Below, piece after piece: positions 19,007 to 27,039 of a stretch of DNA of 64,000 nucleotides (its first letter is position 1; each line of letters starts with the position of its first letter). The notes under the pieces are model-generated. The model was not told where the DNA came from, did not search any database, and worked only from the letters and a program-made list of their open reading frames with translations. The stretch is taken from the NCBI RefSeq assembly GCF_027604915.1, contig NZ_JAJAQC010000007.1, forward strand, positions 1 through 64,000, written 5' to 3'. The stretch comes from Streptomonospora mangrovi. GTDB lineage: Bacteria > Actinomycetota > Actinomycetes > Streptosporangiales > Streptosporangiaceae. A program made the position numbers and the translations under genes.

Positions 19007-19754
19007 CGCCGGGTCCGCCCTGGGGGGAGCCGGCGGCGGAGTCCTCTGCCGCCGGCTCCCCGGCCGCGTCCAGCGCGGCCACCACCTCGTCCACGATGGC
19101 GCGCATGGCGGCCTCGGCCACGTCGGCCAGACCGCCGCCGATCGCCTCGGCGACGTGGGTGTGCAGGCGCAGCGCCTCGGGCCGGGGCAGGTTGGGCATG
19201 AGGTCGTACTCGGTGCGGCCGGTCAGGACCTCGGCCACCACGCCCGACAGCCCGGCGAACATCTCGTTGCGCGACAGCTCCAGGATGCGGCGGTGGAACT
19301 CGATGTCCAGGTGCAGGAACGCCTCCAGGTCGCCGCTGCGGCCGGTGGCGACCATGCGGGCGTTCAGCTCCACGATGCGCTCGCGCTCCTCGGGCGCCGC
19401 CCGGCGGGCCGCGAACGCCGCGGCGGGGGGCTCCACGGCCGCGCGCAGCTCGGTCAGCGACCGCAGTTGGGCGATGCGGTGGGGGCCGGCCAGGCGCCAC
19501 CGGATGAGCTGGGGGTCGAACACGCTCCACTCCTCGGAGGGGCGCACCCGGATCCCGGTGCGGGGACGGCTGACCACCATGCGCATGGACTCCAGCACGC
19601 GCACGGCCTCGCGCGCCACGGTCCGCGAGACGCCGAAGCGCTGAGCCAGCCGGTCCAGGGTAAGGACCGCGCCGGGGGCGTACTCTCCGGCGGCGATGGC
19701 CGGGCCCACCTCCGCGAGCACGCGGTTGTGCAGGGTGCGGTGGTGGTCGGTCAT
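18990..19754 (-). CDS. gntR: GntR/FadR-type gluconate regulator
   Basis: This 254-residue regulator has an N-terminal winged helix (about residues 8-70: LTLDRLAQRFGVSRTVAREA, VRVLESMRMVVSRP) and an all-helical FCD domain whose metal-binding residues include the DIEFHRRI and HTHVAEAI stretches. ATG at 19754 follows AAGGAG. It is divergent from gntK and convergent with gntP, and operator-like sites lie at both promoters, so it is very likely the repressor of both and of itself. Confidence 0.92.
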   Translation of the reverse strand: MTDHHRTLHNRVLAEVGPAIAAGEYAPGAVLTLDRLAQRFGVSRTVAREAVRVLESMRMVVSRPRTGIRVRPSEEWSVFDPQLIRWRLAGPHRIAQLRSLTELRAAVEPPAAAFAARRAAPEERERIVELNARMVATGRSGDLEAFLHLDIEFHRRILELSRNEMFAGLSGVVAEVLTGRTEYDLMPNLPRPEALRLHTHVAEAIGGGLADVAEAAMRAIVDEVVAALDAAGEPAAEDSAAGSPQGGPGATARG

Positions 19755-19799
19755 CGGTCTCCTTCGCCGGCGGACGGGGCGCTCCCCGCGGAGCGCATC

Positions 19800-19814
19800 A
19801 TTGATAACACTATT
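19800..19814. promoter_or_regulatory. GntR operator between gntR and gntK
   Basis: ATTGATAACACTATT reads AATAGTGTTATCAAT on the other strand and matches the gntP palindrome AATGGTATTACCATT at 11 of 15 positions. It lies in the 161-base divergent region, an AT-rich island in this genome. Confidence 0.65.
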
Positions 19815-19915
19815 AGTACGTAGGCCGCGCACCTTCACAAAACAGCACGCACACGAACAACGGCCGCGCGGCCGCGCGAAGCGCCGCAGGGCGCGGGAAC
19901 GGGACGGAGCCGGGA

Positions 19916-20488
19916 ATGGCAGACGCACACACGGAGAACACCGCACCCACCACGCACTTCGTGGTGATGGGGGTCTCGGGCAGCGGCAAGAGCACGGTCG
20001 CCGAGGCGATCGCCGAGCGCCTGGACCTGCCCTTCGCGGAGGCCGACCACTTCCACCCCAAGGCCAACATCGACAAGATGTCGGCGGGCACCCCGCTGAC
20101 CGACGACGACCGCCGGCCGTGGCTGGAGTCGCTCGCGGAGTGGATCGGCGAGCACGACCGGCGCGGGCAGGCCACGGTGACCGCGTGCTCGGCGCTGCGG
20201 CGGTCCTACCGCGACATCCTGCGCTCGGGCGCCCAGGACGTGCGGTTCCTCCACCTGGCGGGCGACACCGAGACCCTGGCCCGGCGGCTGCACGCGCGCA
20301 AGGGGCACTTCATGCCCGAGTCGCTGCTGCGCTCCCAGCAGGCCACCCTGGAGCCGCTGGCCGACGACGAACCGGGCGCCACGCTCGACATCGCGCCCCC
20401 GGCCGAGGAGGTCATCGAGCGCGCCGCCCGGATCGTGGCCGCCGCGCTGGGCACGGACGCCGACGCGCGGGGGCCGGAACGGGGGTGA
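19916..20488 (+). CDS. gntK: Gluconokinase
   Basis: This 190-residue P-loop gluconokinase makes 6-phosphogluconate for the pentose phosphate pathway. The Walker A motif is VMGVSGSGKSTVAEA (about 17-31), followed by the family motif ADHFHPKANIDKMSAG (about 43-58), the LTDDDRRPWL lid segment and CSALRRSYRD. It lies beside gntR with a shared operator region. The last residues are a Pro/Gly-rich tail. Confidence 0.95.
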   Translation: MADAHTENTAPTTHFVVMGVSGSGKSTVAEAIAERLDLPFAEADHFHPKANIDKMSAGTPLTDDDRRPWLESLAEWIGEHDRRGQATVTACSALRRSYRDILRSGAQDVRFLHLAGDTETLARRLHARKGHFMPESLLRSQQATLEPLADDEPGATLDIAPPAEEVIERAARIVAAALGTDADARGPERG

Positions 20489-20506
20489 GGCGGCGGGCCG
20501 GCGGGG

Positions 20507-21385
20507 TCAGCCGCCGGGGCTCTCCATGTGCCCCATGCGGATCGAGATCTCCATCGCGGCCTTGCCCACGGTCTCGCCGATGGTGTCGAGCTTGTCGCGG
20601 TCCATCCGGTAGGAGGGGCCGGAGGCGCTCAGCGCCGCGATGACCTCGCCGGTCAGCCCCCGGATCGGCGCGGCCACCGCGTTGAGGCCGACCTCCAGTT
20701 CCTCCACCGCCGTGGCGTAGCCGCGCTCCAGGATCTCCTCGATCTCCGCCCGCAGGACGTCGGGGTCGGTGATGGTGTCGGGGGTGAGCCGCTCCAGGCG
20801 GCCGCGCAGGATCCGGCGCTGGTCGGCGGGGCGCATGTGGGCCAGCAGCACCTTGCCGGTCGAGGTGGAGTGCAGGGGGTTCTGCCGGCCGATCCAGTTC
20901 TGGCTGACGATCGCCGAGGCGCCGCGGACCTGGTCGATGTTGACGACCATGTCGCCGCTGGGGATGGCGATGTTCACCGTCTCGCCCAGGTCGGAGGCCA
21001 GGTCCTCGCACACGCGGCGGCTCTGCTGGGTGAGGTCGAGCCCGGCGGCCATGGTGCCGGCCAGCCGGATGATGCCGAACCCCAACTGGTACTTGCCCCG
21101 CAGGCCGGGCTGCTCGACGAGTCCGCGCCGCTCCAGGGCTCCCACCAGGCGGAACGCCGTGGACTTGTGAACTCCCAACTCGGCCGCGATCTCGGTGACC
21201 CCGGCCTCGCCGTGCTGGGCCAAAATCTCCAGGACCGTGATGGCCCGGTCGACCGACTGCACGGGGGCACCGCTGCCCCCGGACGCCGCCCGGGCCGGTA
21301 CCGCTTCACCACCCGACCGCCGCTCGATCTCCTCCGGATCAAGGATGCTCCGACTCTTTTCCGCGCGGTGGTCGTTGGAAGCCAT
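20507..21385 (-). CDS. IclR-family regulator
   Basis: This 292-residue IclR protein has an N-terminal extension of about 40 residues, a winged HTH (about 45-105, VQSVDRAITVLEILAQHGEA and ELGVHKSTAFRLVGALERRG) and the effector domain ending near GGT. The ATG at 21385 lacks a ribosome site, but TATCGT ends seven bases upstream, so the transcript may be leaderless. It converges with gntK 18 bases apart. Its target is not obvious; the 625-base region upstream (21386-22010) has no convincing gene. Confidence 0.9.
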   Translation of the reverse strand: MASNDHRAEKSRSILDPEEIERRSGGEAVPARAASGGSGAPVQSVDRAITVLEILAQHGEAGVTEIAAELGVHKSTAFRLVGALERRGLVEQPGLRGKYQLGFGIIRLAGTMAAGLDLTQQSRRVCEDLASDLGETVNIAIPSGDMVVNIDQVRGASAIVSQNWIGRQNPLHSTSTGKVLLAHMRPADQRRILRGRLERLTPDTITDPDVLRAEIEEILERGYATAVEELEVGLNAVAAPIRGLTGEVIAALSASGPSYRMDRDKLDTIGETVGKAAMEISIRMGHMESPGG

Positions 21386-22010
21386 GCGCACCACGATAGT
21401 GGGAGAACCTGTGCTCTCCCTGGACACGGAGTGCTCCAGGCCACACCACCGGCGCCGCCCCGAGCATCCGGGTGCGGGCGCGCGGGCCACTGACCTGCTG
21501 CGGGCCGGACGTCGGCGGCTCCCCCGGCGCGGAGGGTAACGGCCGTCCCAATCCCGGTGCCGCCCGTGGCCCGCAACCACGCCACCCAGCGCCCCGGCCC
21601 TGCTCGGCGGGGCCGAGGCGGGTGCGGCGCCACCGAACCGCCACACCCGTGTTGCCCGCCCGGCCCCGGCCGAGCCGCCGGAAGGGCGGTGGGGAAGGCG
21701 CCGCTCACCCCGCCGCGCCCGGCCACCGGGGGCGGCGGTGAACGGGGGGCCGGCGCCACCCAACCGTGATCGGAACGGAATCCGGCACCCCCTCGGCCAG
21801 CCGGAAACGGACGTCTGTTTCCGCCCGCCCTTTCATTCCGGAACGAAGGAACGCCGCTCCCGCGCGCCGGCCACAAGCCCCCGGGGTGCACCCGCCGCTG
21901 GAGACCCGGGGCTCCCCCTCGCTGAAGATCGGGAACCGGGCACCGCCGGACGCCCAAGGACCATCCCCTCGCCGCAGACCTGAAACCCAGGCACCGCCGC
22001 GCTCACGGGC
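21386..22010. other. Long intergenic stretch with a 20-base direct repeat
   Basis: I see no convincing gene in these 625 bases between the IclR start and the LysR stop. CACCCGCCGCTGGAGACCCG occurs at 21889-21908 and again at 22012-22031, the second copy overlapping the last codons of the LysR gene. A less perfect dyad (GGGAGAACCTGTGCTCTCCC) lies at about 21401-21420 upstream of the IclR gene and may be its operator. Confidence 0.6.
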
Positions 22011-23099
22011 TCACCCGCCGCTGGAGACCCGCGGACCGGGCACCGCCCCGGCGCCGCCTTGGGCGGGTGCGGCGCCTCCCGCCGCCGGTGCGGGGTCGTC
22101 AGCCGCCAGCGCGCCGTCGCCGGCCATCAGCGCGCCGTCGCCGGCCACCGGTGCGGCGTCACCCTCGCCCCCGAGGGCCGCGCCCAGGCCCGGCAGCGCG
22201 TCCAGCCGCGCCTGGAGCGGGACGGTGCGGGCGAAGGCGATCAACTCGGCCGCCACCACCGGCTCGGGATGCCGTTCGGCGACCACGATCCCCACCCCGG
22301 TGGGCTCGGCGGTCTCGGCCATGGGGACGGCGCGTAGGCCCTCGGGCACCCCGGTGGGGCGCAGCCACGCGTGGGTGATGACCGCGCAGCCGCCCCCCGC
22401 GCGCAGGTGGGCGAACAGGGCGTCGGGCGAGTCCACGGCCACGCGCACCTCGGGCTCGGCACCGGTGGTCATGGCCAGCGCCTCCCGCACGTGCCGCCAC
22501 GTCGGGTCGGGCAGCAGGCGGCAGAACGGCACGTGGGCGAGTTCGGCCCACTCCAGGCGCGTCCGGCCGGCGAACCGGTCGCGGTCGCCGGTGAGCAGCA
22601 CGGCGCGCTCGCGGTAGAGCAGCGCCTTGCCGCCGCGCGCGCGGGCGGGCGAGAGCGCCACGCGGATCACACCGCAGTCGACGGTGAAGTCGGTCAGCCC
22701 GTGCTGGATCTCGGTGGCCGGCATGGTCCGCACCGTCAGCGCCACCCGGGGGTGGCGCGCGGCGAAGGGCGCGGCAACGTCGGCGAAGGCGGCGGCGGCC
22801 TCGGGCAGCACCCCGACGCGCAGGGTGCCGATGTGGCCGGCGCGGACGGTGTCGACGTCGGCGGCCAGGCCGTCGCGGTCGGCGAGGATGCGCGCGGCCC
22901 AGCGCAGCACGCGCTCGCCCTCGGGGGTGAAGCCCTCGAACCGGTGCCCGCGCCGCACGATGGGCACGCCCAGTTCGCTTTCGAGCTTGCGGATGCCGGC
23001 GGACAGCGCCGGCTGCGAGACGTGGCAGGCGGCGGCCGCGCGTGCGAAGTGCTGCTCCCGCGCCAGCGCGACCAGGTACTCGAACTGCCGTATCAGCAT
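22011..23099 (-). CDS. LysR-family regulator with a low-complexity tail
   Basis: This 362-residue LysR regulator of the OxyR/CynR-like type has an HTH at about residues 3-60 (QFEYLVALAREQHFARAAAA, CHVSQPALSAGIRKLESELG) and an effector domain to about 300. The last 60 residues are Ala/Gly/Asp-rich with repeated AGDGAL units, unlike normal LysR proteins. ATG at 23099 follows a GGTGGGGA motif. Upstream is an 841-base region without a clear divergent target gene. Confidence 0.9.
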   Translation of the reverse strand: MLIRQFEYLVALAREQHFARAAAACHVSQPALSAGIRKLESELGVPIVRRGHRFEGFTPEGERVLRWAARILADRDGLAADVDTVRAGHIGTLRVGVLPEAAAAFADVAAPFAARHPRVALTVRTMPATEIQHGLTDFTVDCGVIRVALSPARARGGKALLYRERAVLLTGDRDRFAGRTRLEWAELAHVPFCRLLPDPTWRHVREALAMTTGAEPEVRVAVDSPDALFAHLRAGGGCAVITHAWLRPTGVPEGLRAVPMAETAEPTGVGIVVAERHPEPVVAAELIAFARTVPLQARLDALPGLGAALGGEGDAAPVAGDGALMAGDGALAADDPAPAAGGAAPAQGGAGAVPGPRVSSGG

Positions 23100-23332
23100 C
23101 GTCGTCCCCACCCGCGGCACGGCCGACCGGGGCCGGACCCAGGGGTAGTCCGGCCCCGGAGCTTGACGACCGCCGCGAGCGCCAACGGCACCCACGGCGG
23201 TGCACGCCTCCGCGGCCCCCGCACGGGGGGCCGGGAGTTCATTGTGGTGTCTCAGACCACATTCGCGCCAGGTGTCGGAGCGATTCCCTAGGGAGGCGAT
23301 CCGCAACGACCCGCAAATCCGGAGGTCAGACG

Positions 23333-23482
23333 GTGTGGACGGCAGGGAAACGTATCGGCGAGCCCCACGACCCCGCGCCCCGGCCACCCGGCCGCCTCAG
23401 CCGAGGCGAACCCCGCCGCGCCTCAGACAGCAACTCTTCGCGCGTTTCCCCTGCCCCCCACGTGCGCCGTGGCCGTGGGTGA
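23333..23482 (+). CDS. Possible small ORF divergent from the LysR gene
   Basis: A 49-codon frame starts with GTG at 23333, preceded by a perfect GGAGGT six bases upstream. The product is Arg/Pro/Ser-rich with no recognisable family (VWTAGKRIGEPHD at the start). It is the only small frame in the LysR-divergent region with a good ribosome site, and a dyad (TGTGGT-N7-ACCACA) lies upstream at about 23242. Composition resembles non-coding GC-rich DNA, so it may not be real. Confidence 0.25.
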   Translation: MWTAGKRIGEPHDPAPRPPGRLSRGEPRRASDSNSSRVSPAPHVRRGRG

Positions 23483-23940
23483 GGAGGCCATTCTCCGTAA
23501 AACCCGCCGAGAGTCCGGCGACGAAGTCGCGTGCCGGCGCACAGGGCGACGCCGTCCACCAATGAGGAAAAGGTCTGCGCGCCTTGACAGGCACATCGGC
23601 GGAGCCGGCACGTCAACAAGGACAAGGGCGCGGCACCGGAACGGGATCTACGGGTCCCACAGCCGGACCCCCGGCCACCCAGTCGCCTCACCCAAGGCGA
23701 CAGCCGCGCCCAGACGGCGACTCCTCGCGCGGTCTGCCCGCCTCCGGCGGGCACACGCAGCTTGGCCGACCAGCCAGGGACGGTCGCCAGTGGAACCGCA
23801 CCGCCCTACCTCTCCCCCCTCTCCTTCAGCGGCCTTGCGAGGACGGCACCCGTCCCAGCACGCGCCCTGCGCGCCACCAGAGGGCGCCCCGCACCCGGCA
23901 TGGGGGTGCACACGGCTGCGCCGTTGTCCACGAGTGGGGG
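23483..23940. other. Gene-free stretch with degenerate repeat
   Basis: No supported gene. A segment at about 23655-23745 (CGGCCACCCAGTCGCCTCAC, CCTCGCGCGGTCTGCCCGCC) loosely repeats 23370-23460 (CGGCCACCCGGCCGCCTCAG, CTTCGCGCGTTTCCCCTGCC). Both copies carry a small hairpin around the CGCCTC sequence. This may be an old duplication of the small-ORF region. Confidence 0.5.
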
Positions 23941-24660
23941 CTAGAGCCCGGCGGCCCGGTCGGCCTCCGCCTCCGCCGAGGCGTCGGCCGCGCGCTCGTG
24001 GTAGGCCAGCCGGGTGGCCTCGGTGTGCTCGCGCATCAGTTCGGCCGCGCGCTCGGAGTCGCCGGCCTCGATGGCGTCGATGATGCGGCCGTGCTCGTCC
24101 CAGGACTCCCGGCCGCGCTGGGTGACCACCAGGCCGTGGTACCAGCGCACGCGGCGCGCGACCTGGCCCGCCAGCCCGGCGAGCACCGCGTTGCCCGACA
24201 TCTCGGTGATGGAGCGGTGGAGGTCGGCGTTGCGGTCGACCATCGCGTCGCTGTCGCCGCGCTCCAGGCCGGCGACGCCCGCGCGCCACAGCTCGCGCAG
24301 CCGCTCCACGCCCTCGGGGGTGGCCGAGGCCGCCGCCAGCCGCGCCGCCTCGGTCTCCAGCAGCGTGCGCACGGCGAGCAACTGCTCGGCCTCGCTCTCG
24401 CTGGGCTGGTGCACGAACGCACCGTAGCCGGGGCGCAGGTCGACCCAGCCCTCGTTGCTGAGCCGCTGGAGCGCCTCGCGCACGGGCTGGCGGGAGACGC
24501 CGAGCTGCTCGGCCAGTTCGTTCTCGACCAGGTGCTGCCCGGGCGGCAGCCGGCGCCGGGTGATCAGCTCCAGCAGGGTCTCGTAGACGCTGTCGCGCAG
24601 CGGAGCGGGACGCTGCACCGGAGTGGCGAGCACGCCCTTGTCGAGGCGAGGCGAGGTCAT
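23941..24660 (-). CDS. GntR-family regulator with FCD domain
   Basis: This 239-residue FadR-subfamily regulator has a winged helix at about 20-85 (PPGQHLVENELAEQLGVSRQ, PVREALQRLSNEGWVDLRPG) and an FCD ligand domain with the expected metal-site residues (DRNADLHRSI, DEHGRIIDAI, MREHTEAT). It stands alone, so its regulon cannot be inferred; members usually sense organic acids. Confidence 0.9.
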   Translation of the reverse strand: MTSPRLDKGVLATPVQRPAPLRDSVYETLLELITRRRLPPGQHLVENELAEQLGVSRQPVREALQRLSNEGWVDLRPGYGAFVHQPSESEAEQLLAVRTLLETEAARLAAASATPEGVERLRELWRAGVAGLERGDSDAMVDRNADLHRSITEMSGNAVLAGLAGQVARRVRWYHGLVVTQRGRESWDEHGRIIDAIEAGDSERAAELMREHTEATRLAYHERAADASAEAEADRAAGL

Positions 24661-24914
24661 GGGTTCATGGCTTTCGTCGGCGACGCGTCGGAGCCCTGGC
24701 GATTACGGGCGGGGACGGGATTTACGGCACCGAGTCTAAGCCAGTCCGGCCCGCCGATCGGTACAGCGCACCGCCGCGCCGCCCCTCCCCCACGGGGCGG
24801 CGCGCACCAGGCCGCAGTCCCCGCCGCCGGGCGCTTTTCGCCGCGCTTCGCGGCTGGCACGTCGCCGGCCGGCCGTCGCCGACCGCCCGCCACCGGGCAC
24901 CGGGCACCGGGGCG

Positions 24915-26273
24915 TCAACCGCGCGGGAGCCACACCAGCGGGGCGTAGGGGCCGCTCCAGCCGGGCGGGATCACGGCGTAGGCGTCGGCGAGGGCGGGGC
25001 CGCGCAGGCTTCCGGGGCGGTCGTGGCCCACGGGCTCGGCCTGGCCGCCCATCACCCGCACGGCCACCAGGCGGGTGTCGTGGGCGTGCGGGCGGATGGC
25101 GCCCTTGACCCGGATCGTGGGCGGGAGCGCGGCGTCGGGGTCGGGGGCACCGGCCATGGCGCGCAGCAGGGGCGCGAGCAGGGTGACGGCGGCGGCCAGC
25201 GCCGCGTTGGGGTTGCCGGGCAGGCCGACGACGACCGTGCCGGGGTCCTCGGGCGTACCCAGGTGGGCGAGCAACTGCGGGTGGCCGGGGCGGCAGGAGA
25301 CGCCGTCGACGACCACGGTCGCGCCGATCCGGGCGAGGGCGGCGCGCAGGTGGTCGGCGGGGCCCTTGGACGACGCCCCGCACACCACCACGACGTCGAC
25401 CGGTCCGGCCGCCGACGCCAGCGCCTCGACCATGGTGTCGAAGCCGTCGCCGATGTGGCGCAGCCCGGTCAGCTCGGCTCCGGCCGAGGCGGCGAGCGCG
25501 GGGAGCATGGGGCCGATGGCGTCGCGGACCTGCCCGGCGCCGGGACGGCCCGTGGCGGCGATCTCGTCGCCGGTGACCAGGGCGGCGATCCGGGGGCGCC
25601 GTACGGTCAGCGTGTCGTGGCCGAGGCTGGCGGCGAGCCCGACGACGGCGGGGGTGACGGCGCTGCCGGCGGGCAGCACGGTGGCACCGGGGGCGGTGTC
25701 CTCGCCGGCTCTTCGCACGTGCCGGCCGAGGGCGATCTCCCCGGCCACCTCCCCCCGCGCCGCGGTGGCGTGCTCATAGGGCAGCACGGCGTCGGTCCCG
25801 GCGGGGACGGGGGCTCCGGTGGCGATCTCCACCGCCTCGCCCGGCCGCAGCACGGGATCGGGCATGGGTCCGGGCACGGGGTCGGACGTGGGGAGTCCGG
25901 GCACGGGGTGGGAACCGGAATCGGCAGCGGAAAGCCCACCCGCTCCCCCGCCCGGCAGTTCACCCTCACCCCCGGCCTCAGCCCTCTCGGCCCTCCCCAC
26001 ACCCTCAGTCTTCTCCGCCGCACGCCCGCCGGCGAGGACGCGCCCCACCACCCGCCACCGGGGTCCGGGGCCGGCGACCGCGTAGCCGTCCATGGCGGCG
26101 GCGTCGAACGGGGGCACCCCGACAAGCGCGGTCAGGTCCCGGGCGAGCACCGCCCCGACGGCCCGGTCGAGCGCCACCGGCCGCCCGGTGGCGGGCCACA
26201 GCCGGTCCCCCAGCTCGCGCGCGGCCTCGCGCGCCTCGGCCCATGGCGTCACCGCGTTCCCACACCGGACCAT
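24915..26273 (-). CDS. moeA: Molybdopterin molybdenumtransferase
   Basis: This roughly 452-residue MoeA inserts molybdenum into adenylated molybdopterin during molybdenum cofactor biosynthesis. Signatures include VGVPPFDAAAMDGYAVAGPG (about 51-70), EIATGAPVPAGTDAVLPYEH, LVTGDEI and VVGLPGNPNAALAA. About 55 residues of Gly/Glu/Pro-rich sequence (about 85-140) are inserted between the GRVLAGG strand and the LRPGEAVEI strand, longer than usual for MoeA. ATG at 26273 follows AGGAGGAG; a GTG six bases earlier is also in frame. Confidence 0.93.
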   Translation of the reverse strand: MVRCGNAVTPWAEAREAARELGDRLWPATGRPVALDRAVGAVLARDLTALVGVPPFDAAAMDGYAVAGPGPRWRVVGRVLAGGRAAEKTEGVGRAERAEAGGEGELPGGGAGGLSAADSGSHPVPGLPTSDPVPGPMPDPVLRPGEAVEIATGAPVPAGTDAVLPYEHATAARGEVAGEIALGRHVRRAGEDTAPGATVLPAGSAVTPAVVGLAASLGHDTLTVRRPRIAALVTGDEIAATGRPGAGQVRDAIGPMLPALAASAGAELTGLRHIGDGFDTMVEALASAAGPVDVVVVCGASSKGPADHLRAALARIGATVVVDGVSCRPGHPQLLAHLGTPEDPGTVVVGLPGNPNAALAAAVTLLAPLLRAMAGAPDPDAALPPTIRVKGAIRPHAHDTRLVAVRVMGGQAEPVGHDRPGSLRGPALADAYAVIPPGWSGPYAPLVWLPRG

Positions 26274-26368
26274 CCGCACTCCTCCTGGCCCACCCGACGC
26301 CGCGACCGTGCACGGCCTTCTGTATATCTGCCGCCTCCGGGTGGCCCGGTGTCAACCCACCCGCCGAT

Positions 26369-26396
26369 TTGCCGTCTGCTGACTTTCCGCTACAGT
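26369..26396 (+). promoter_or_regulatory. Putative tRNA operon promoter
   Basis: TTGCCG (26369-26374) and TACAGT (26391-26396), spaced by 16 bases, lie 64 bases before the first of three tRNA genes. Confidence 0.5.
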
Positions 26397-26459
26397 TCTA
26401 ACTGCACGAAGGCACGGGAGCCCGGGACCACACAGGACCCGCCCCGCCGCCCGAAGCAC

Positions 26460-26532
26460 GCGGACGTGGCTCAGCTGGTAGAGCATCACCTTGCCAAGGT
26501 GAGGGTCGCGGGTTCGAATCCCGTCGTCCGCT
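26460..26532 (+). tRNA. tRNA-Gly (GCC)
   Basis: A complete cloverleaf: acceptor GCGGACG paired with CGTCCGC, D-loop AGCTGGTA, anticodon GCC at 26493-26495, T-arm GGGTTCGAATCCC, discriminator T. CCA is not encoded. Confidence 0.97.
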
Positions 26533-26576
26533 CGGAGACACCTCGGGGGCTGTCGACACCCCTGACCGTAGAGTCC

Positions 26577-26647
26577 GGTGGAGTGGCCGAGAGGCGAGGC
26601 AGCGGCCTGCAAAGCCGTCTACACGGGTTCAAATCCCGTCTCCACCT
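26577..26647 (+). tRNA. tRNA-Cys (GCA)
   Basis: Acceptor GGTGGAG pairs with CTCCACC; anticodon GCA at 26609-26611 in loop CCTGCAAAG; T-arm GGGTTCAAATCCC; discriminator T. CCA is not encoded. Confidence 0.97.
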
Positions 26648-26664
26648 CTGGTTTCACCCCTCTG

Positions 26665-26741
26665 GGGCGGTTAGCTCAGTTGGTTAGAGCGCTACCTTGA
26701 CACGGTAGAGGTCACAGGTTCGAATCCTGTATCGCCCACCA
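26665..26741 (+). tRNA. tRNA-Val (GAC)
   Basis: Acceptor GGGCGGT pairs with ATCGCCC; anticodon GAC at 26699-26701; T-arm AGGTTCGAATCCT; discriminator A and an encoded CCA end at 26741. Third gene of a Gly-Cys-Val array that is widespread in actinobacteria. Confidence 0.97.
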
Positions 26742-26756
26742 GCATCACCCCAGGTC

Positions 26757-26780
26757 AAAGGCCGCCTCGGCGGCCTTTTT
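26757..26780 (+). terminator. Terminator of the tRNA array
   Basis: AAAGGCCGCC and GGCGGCCTTT form a 10-bp stem with a 2-base loop, followed by TTCC after the T run. It is a strong intrinsic terminator 16 bases after tRNA-Val. Confidence 0.88.
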
Positions 26781-26859
26781 CCATGCCCGGGCACCGCCCG
26801 TGGAGCGAACCTGGAGACGATCTTGCCCCAGACCTCTACGCAGCCTCCGCCTCTATCTG

Positions 26860-27039
26860 CGTCCGGAATGCCCGGGACGGGAGGGGGAAGAAGAGGAGGA
26901 GGTCAGGCTGACGGCCGGCACCGCCGCCATCGTTCCGCGCGGACGGTGGCACCGGATCCAACTCGACATCCCCAGCACCGTCATGACCATCACTCAGCCC
27001 TGCGGCGGCCGCTTGGAGAGACGCGCCGACGCGCTCTGA
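26860..27039 (+). pseudogene. Cupin gene fragment
   Basis: The frame ending at 27039 encodes VRLTAGTAAIVPRGRWHRIQ followed by a LDIPSTVMTI strand, which is the second half of a small cupin domain (the PxGxxH-type strand with WHR). Nothing before about 26900 fits a cupin N-terminus; the upstream part is a Glu run (EGEEEEE) and unrelated sequence. It is therefore a 5'-truncated remnant, next to the tRNA array, and its end overlaps the convergent DUF6177-like gene. Confidence 0.6.

Noticed and set aside
26462..26741. Protein frame running through the tRNA array
   Set aside because: The sequence forms three complete tRNA cloverleafs; the frame is incidental.
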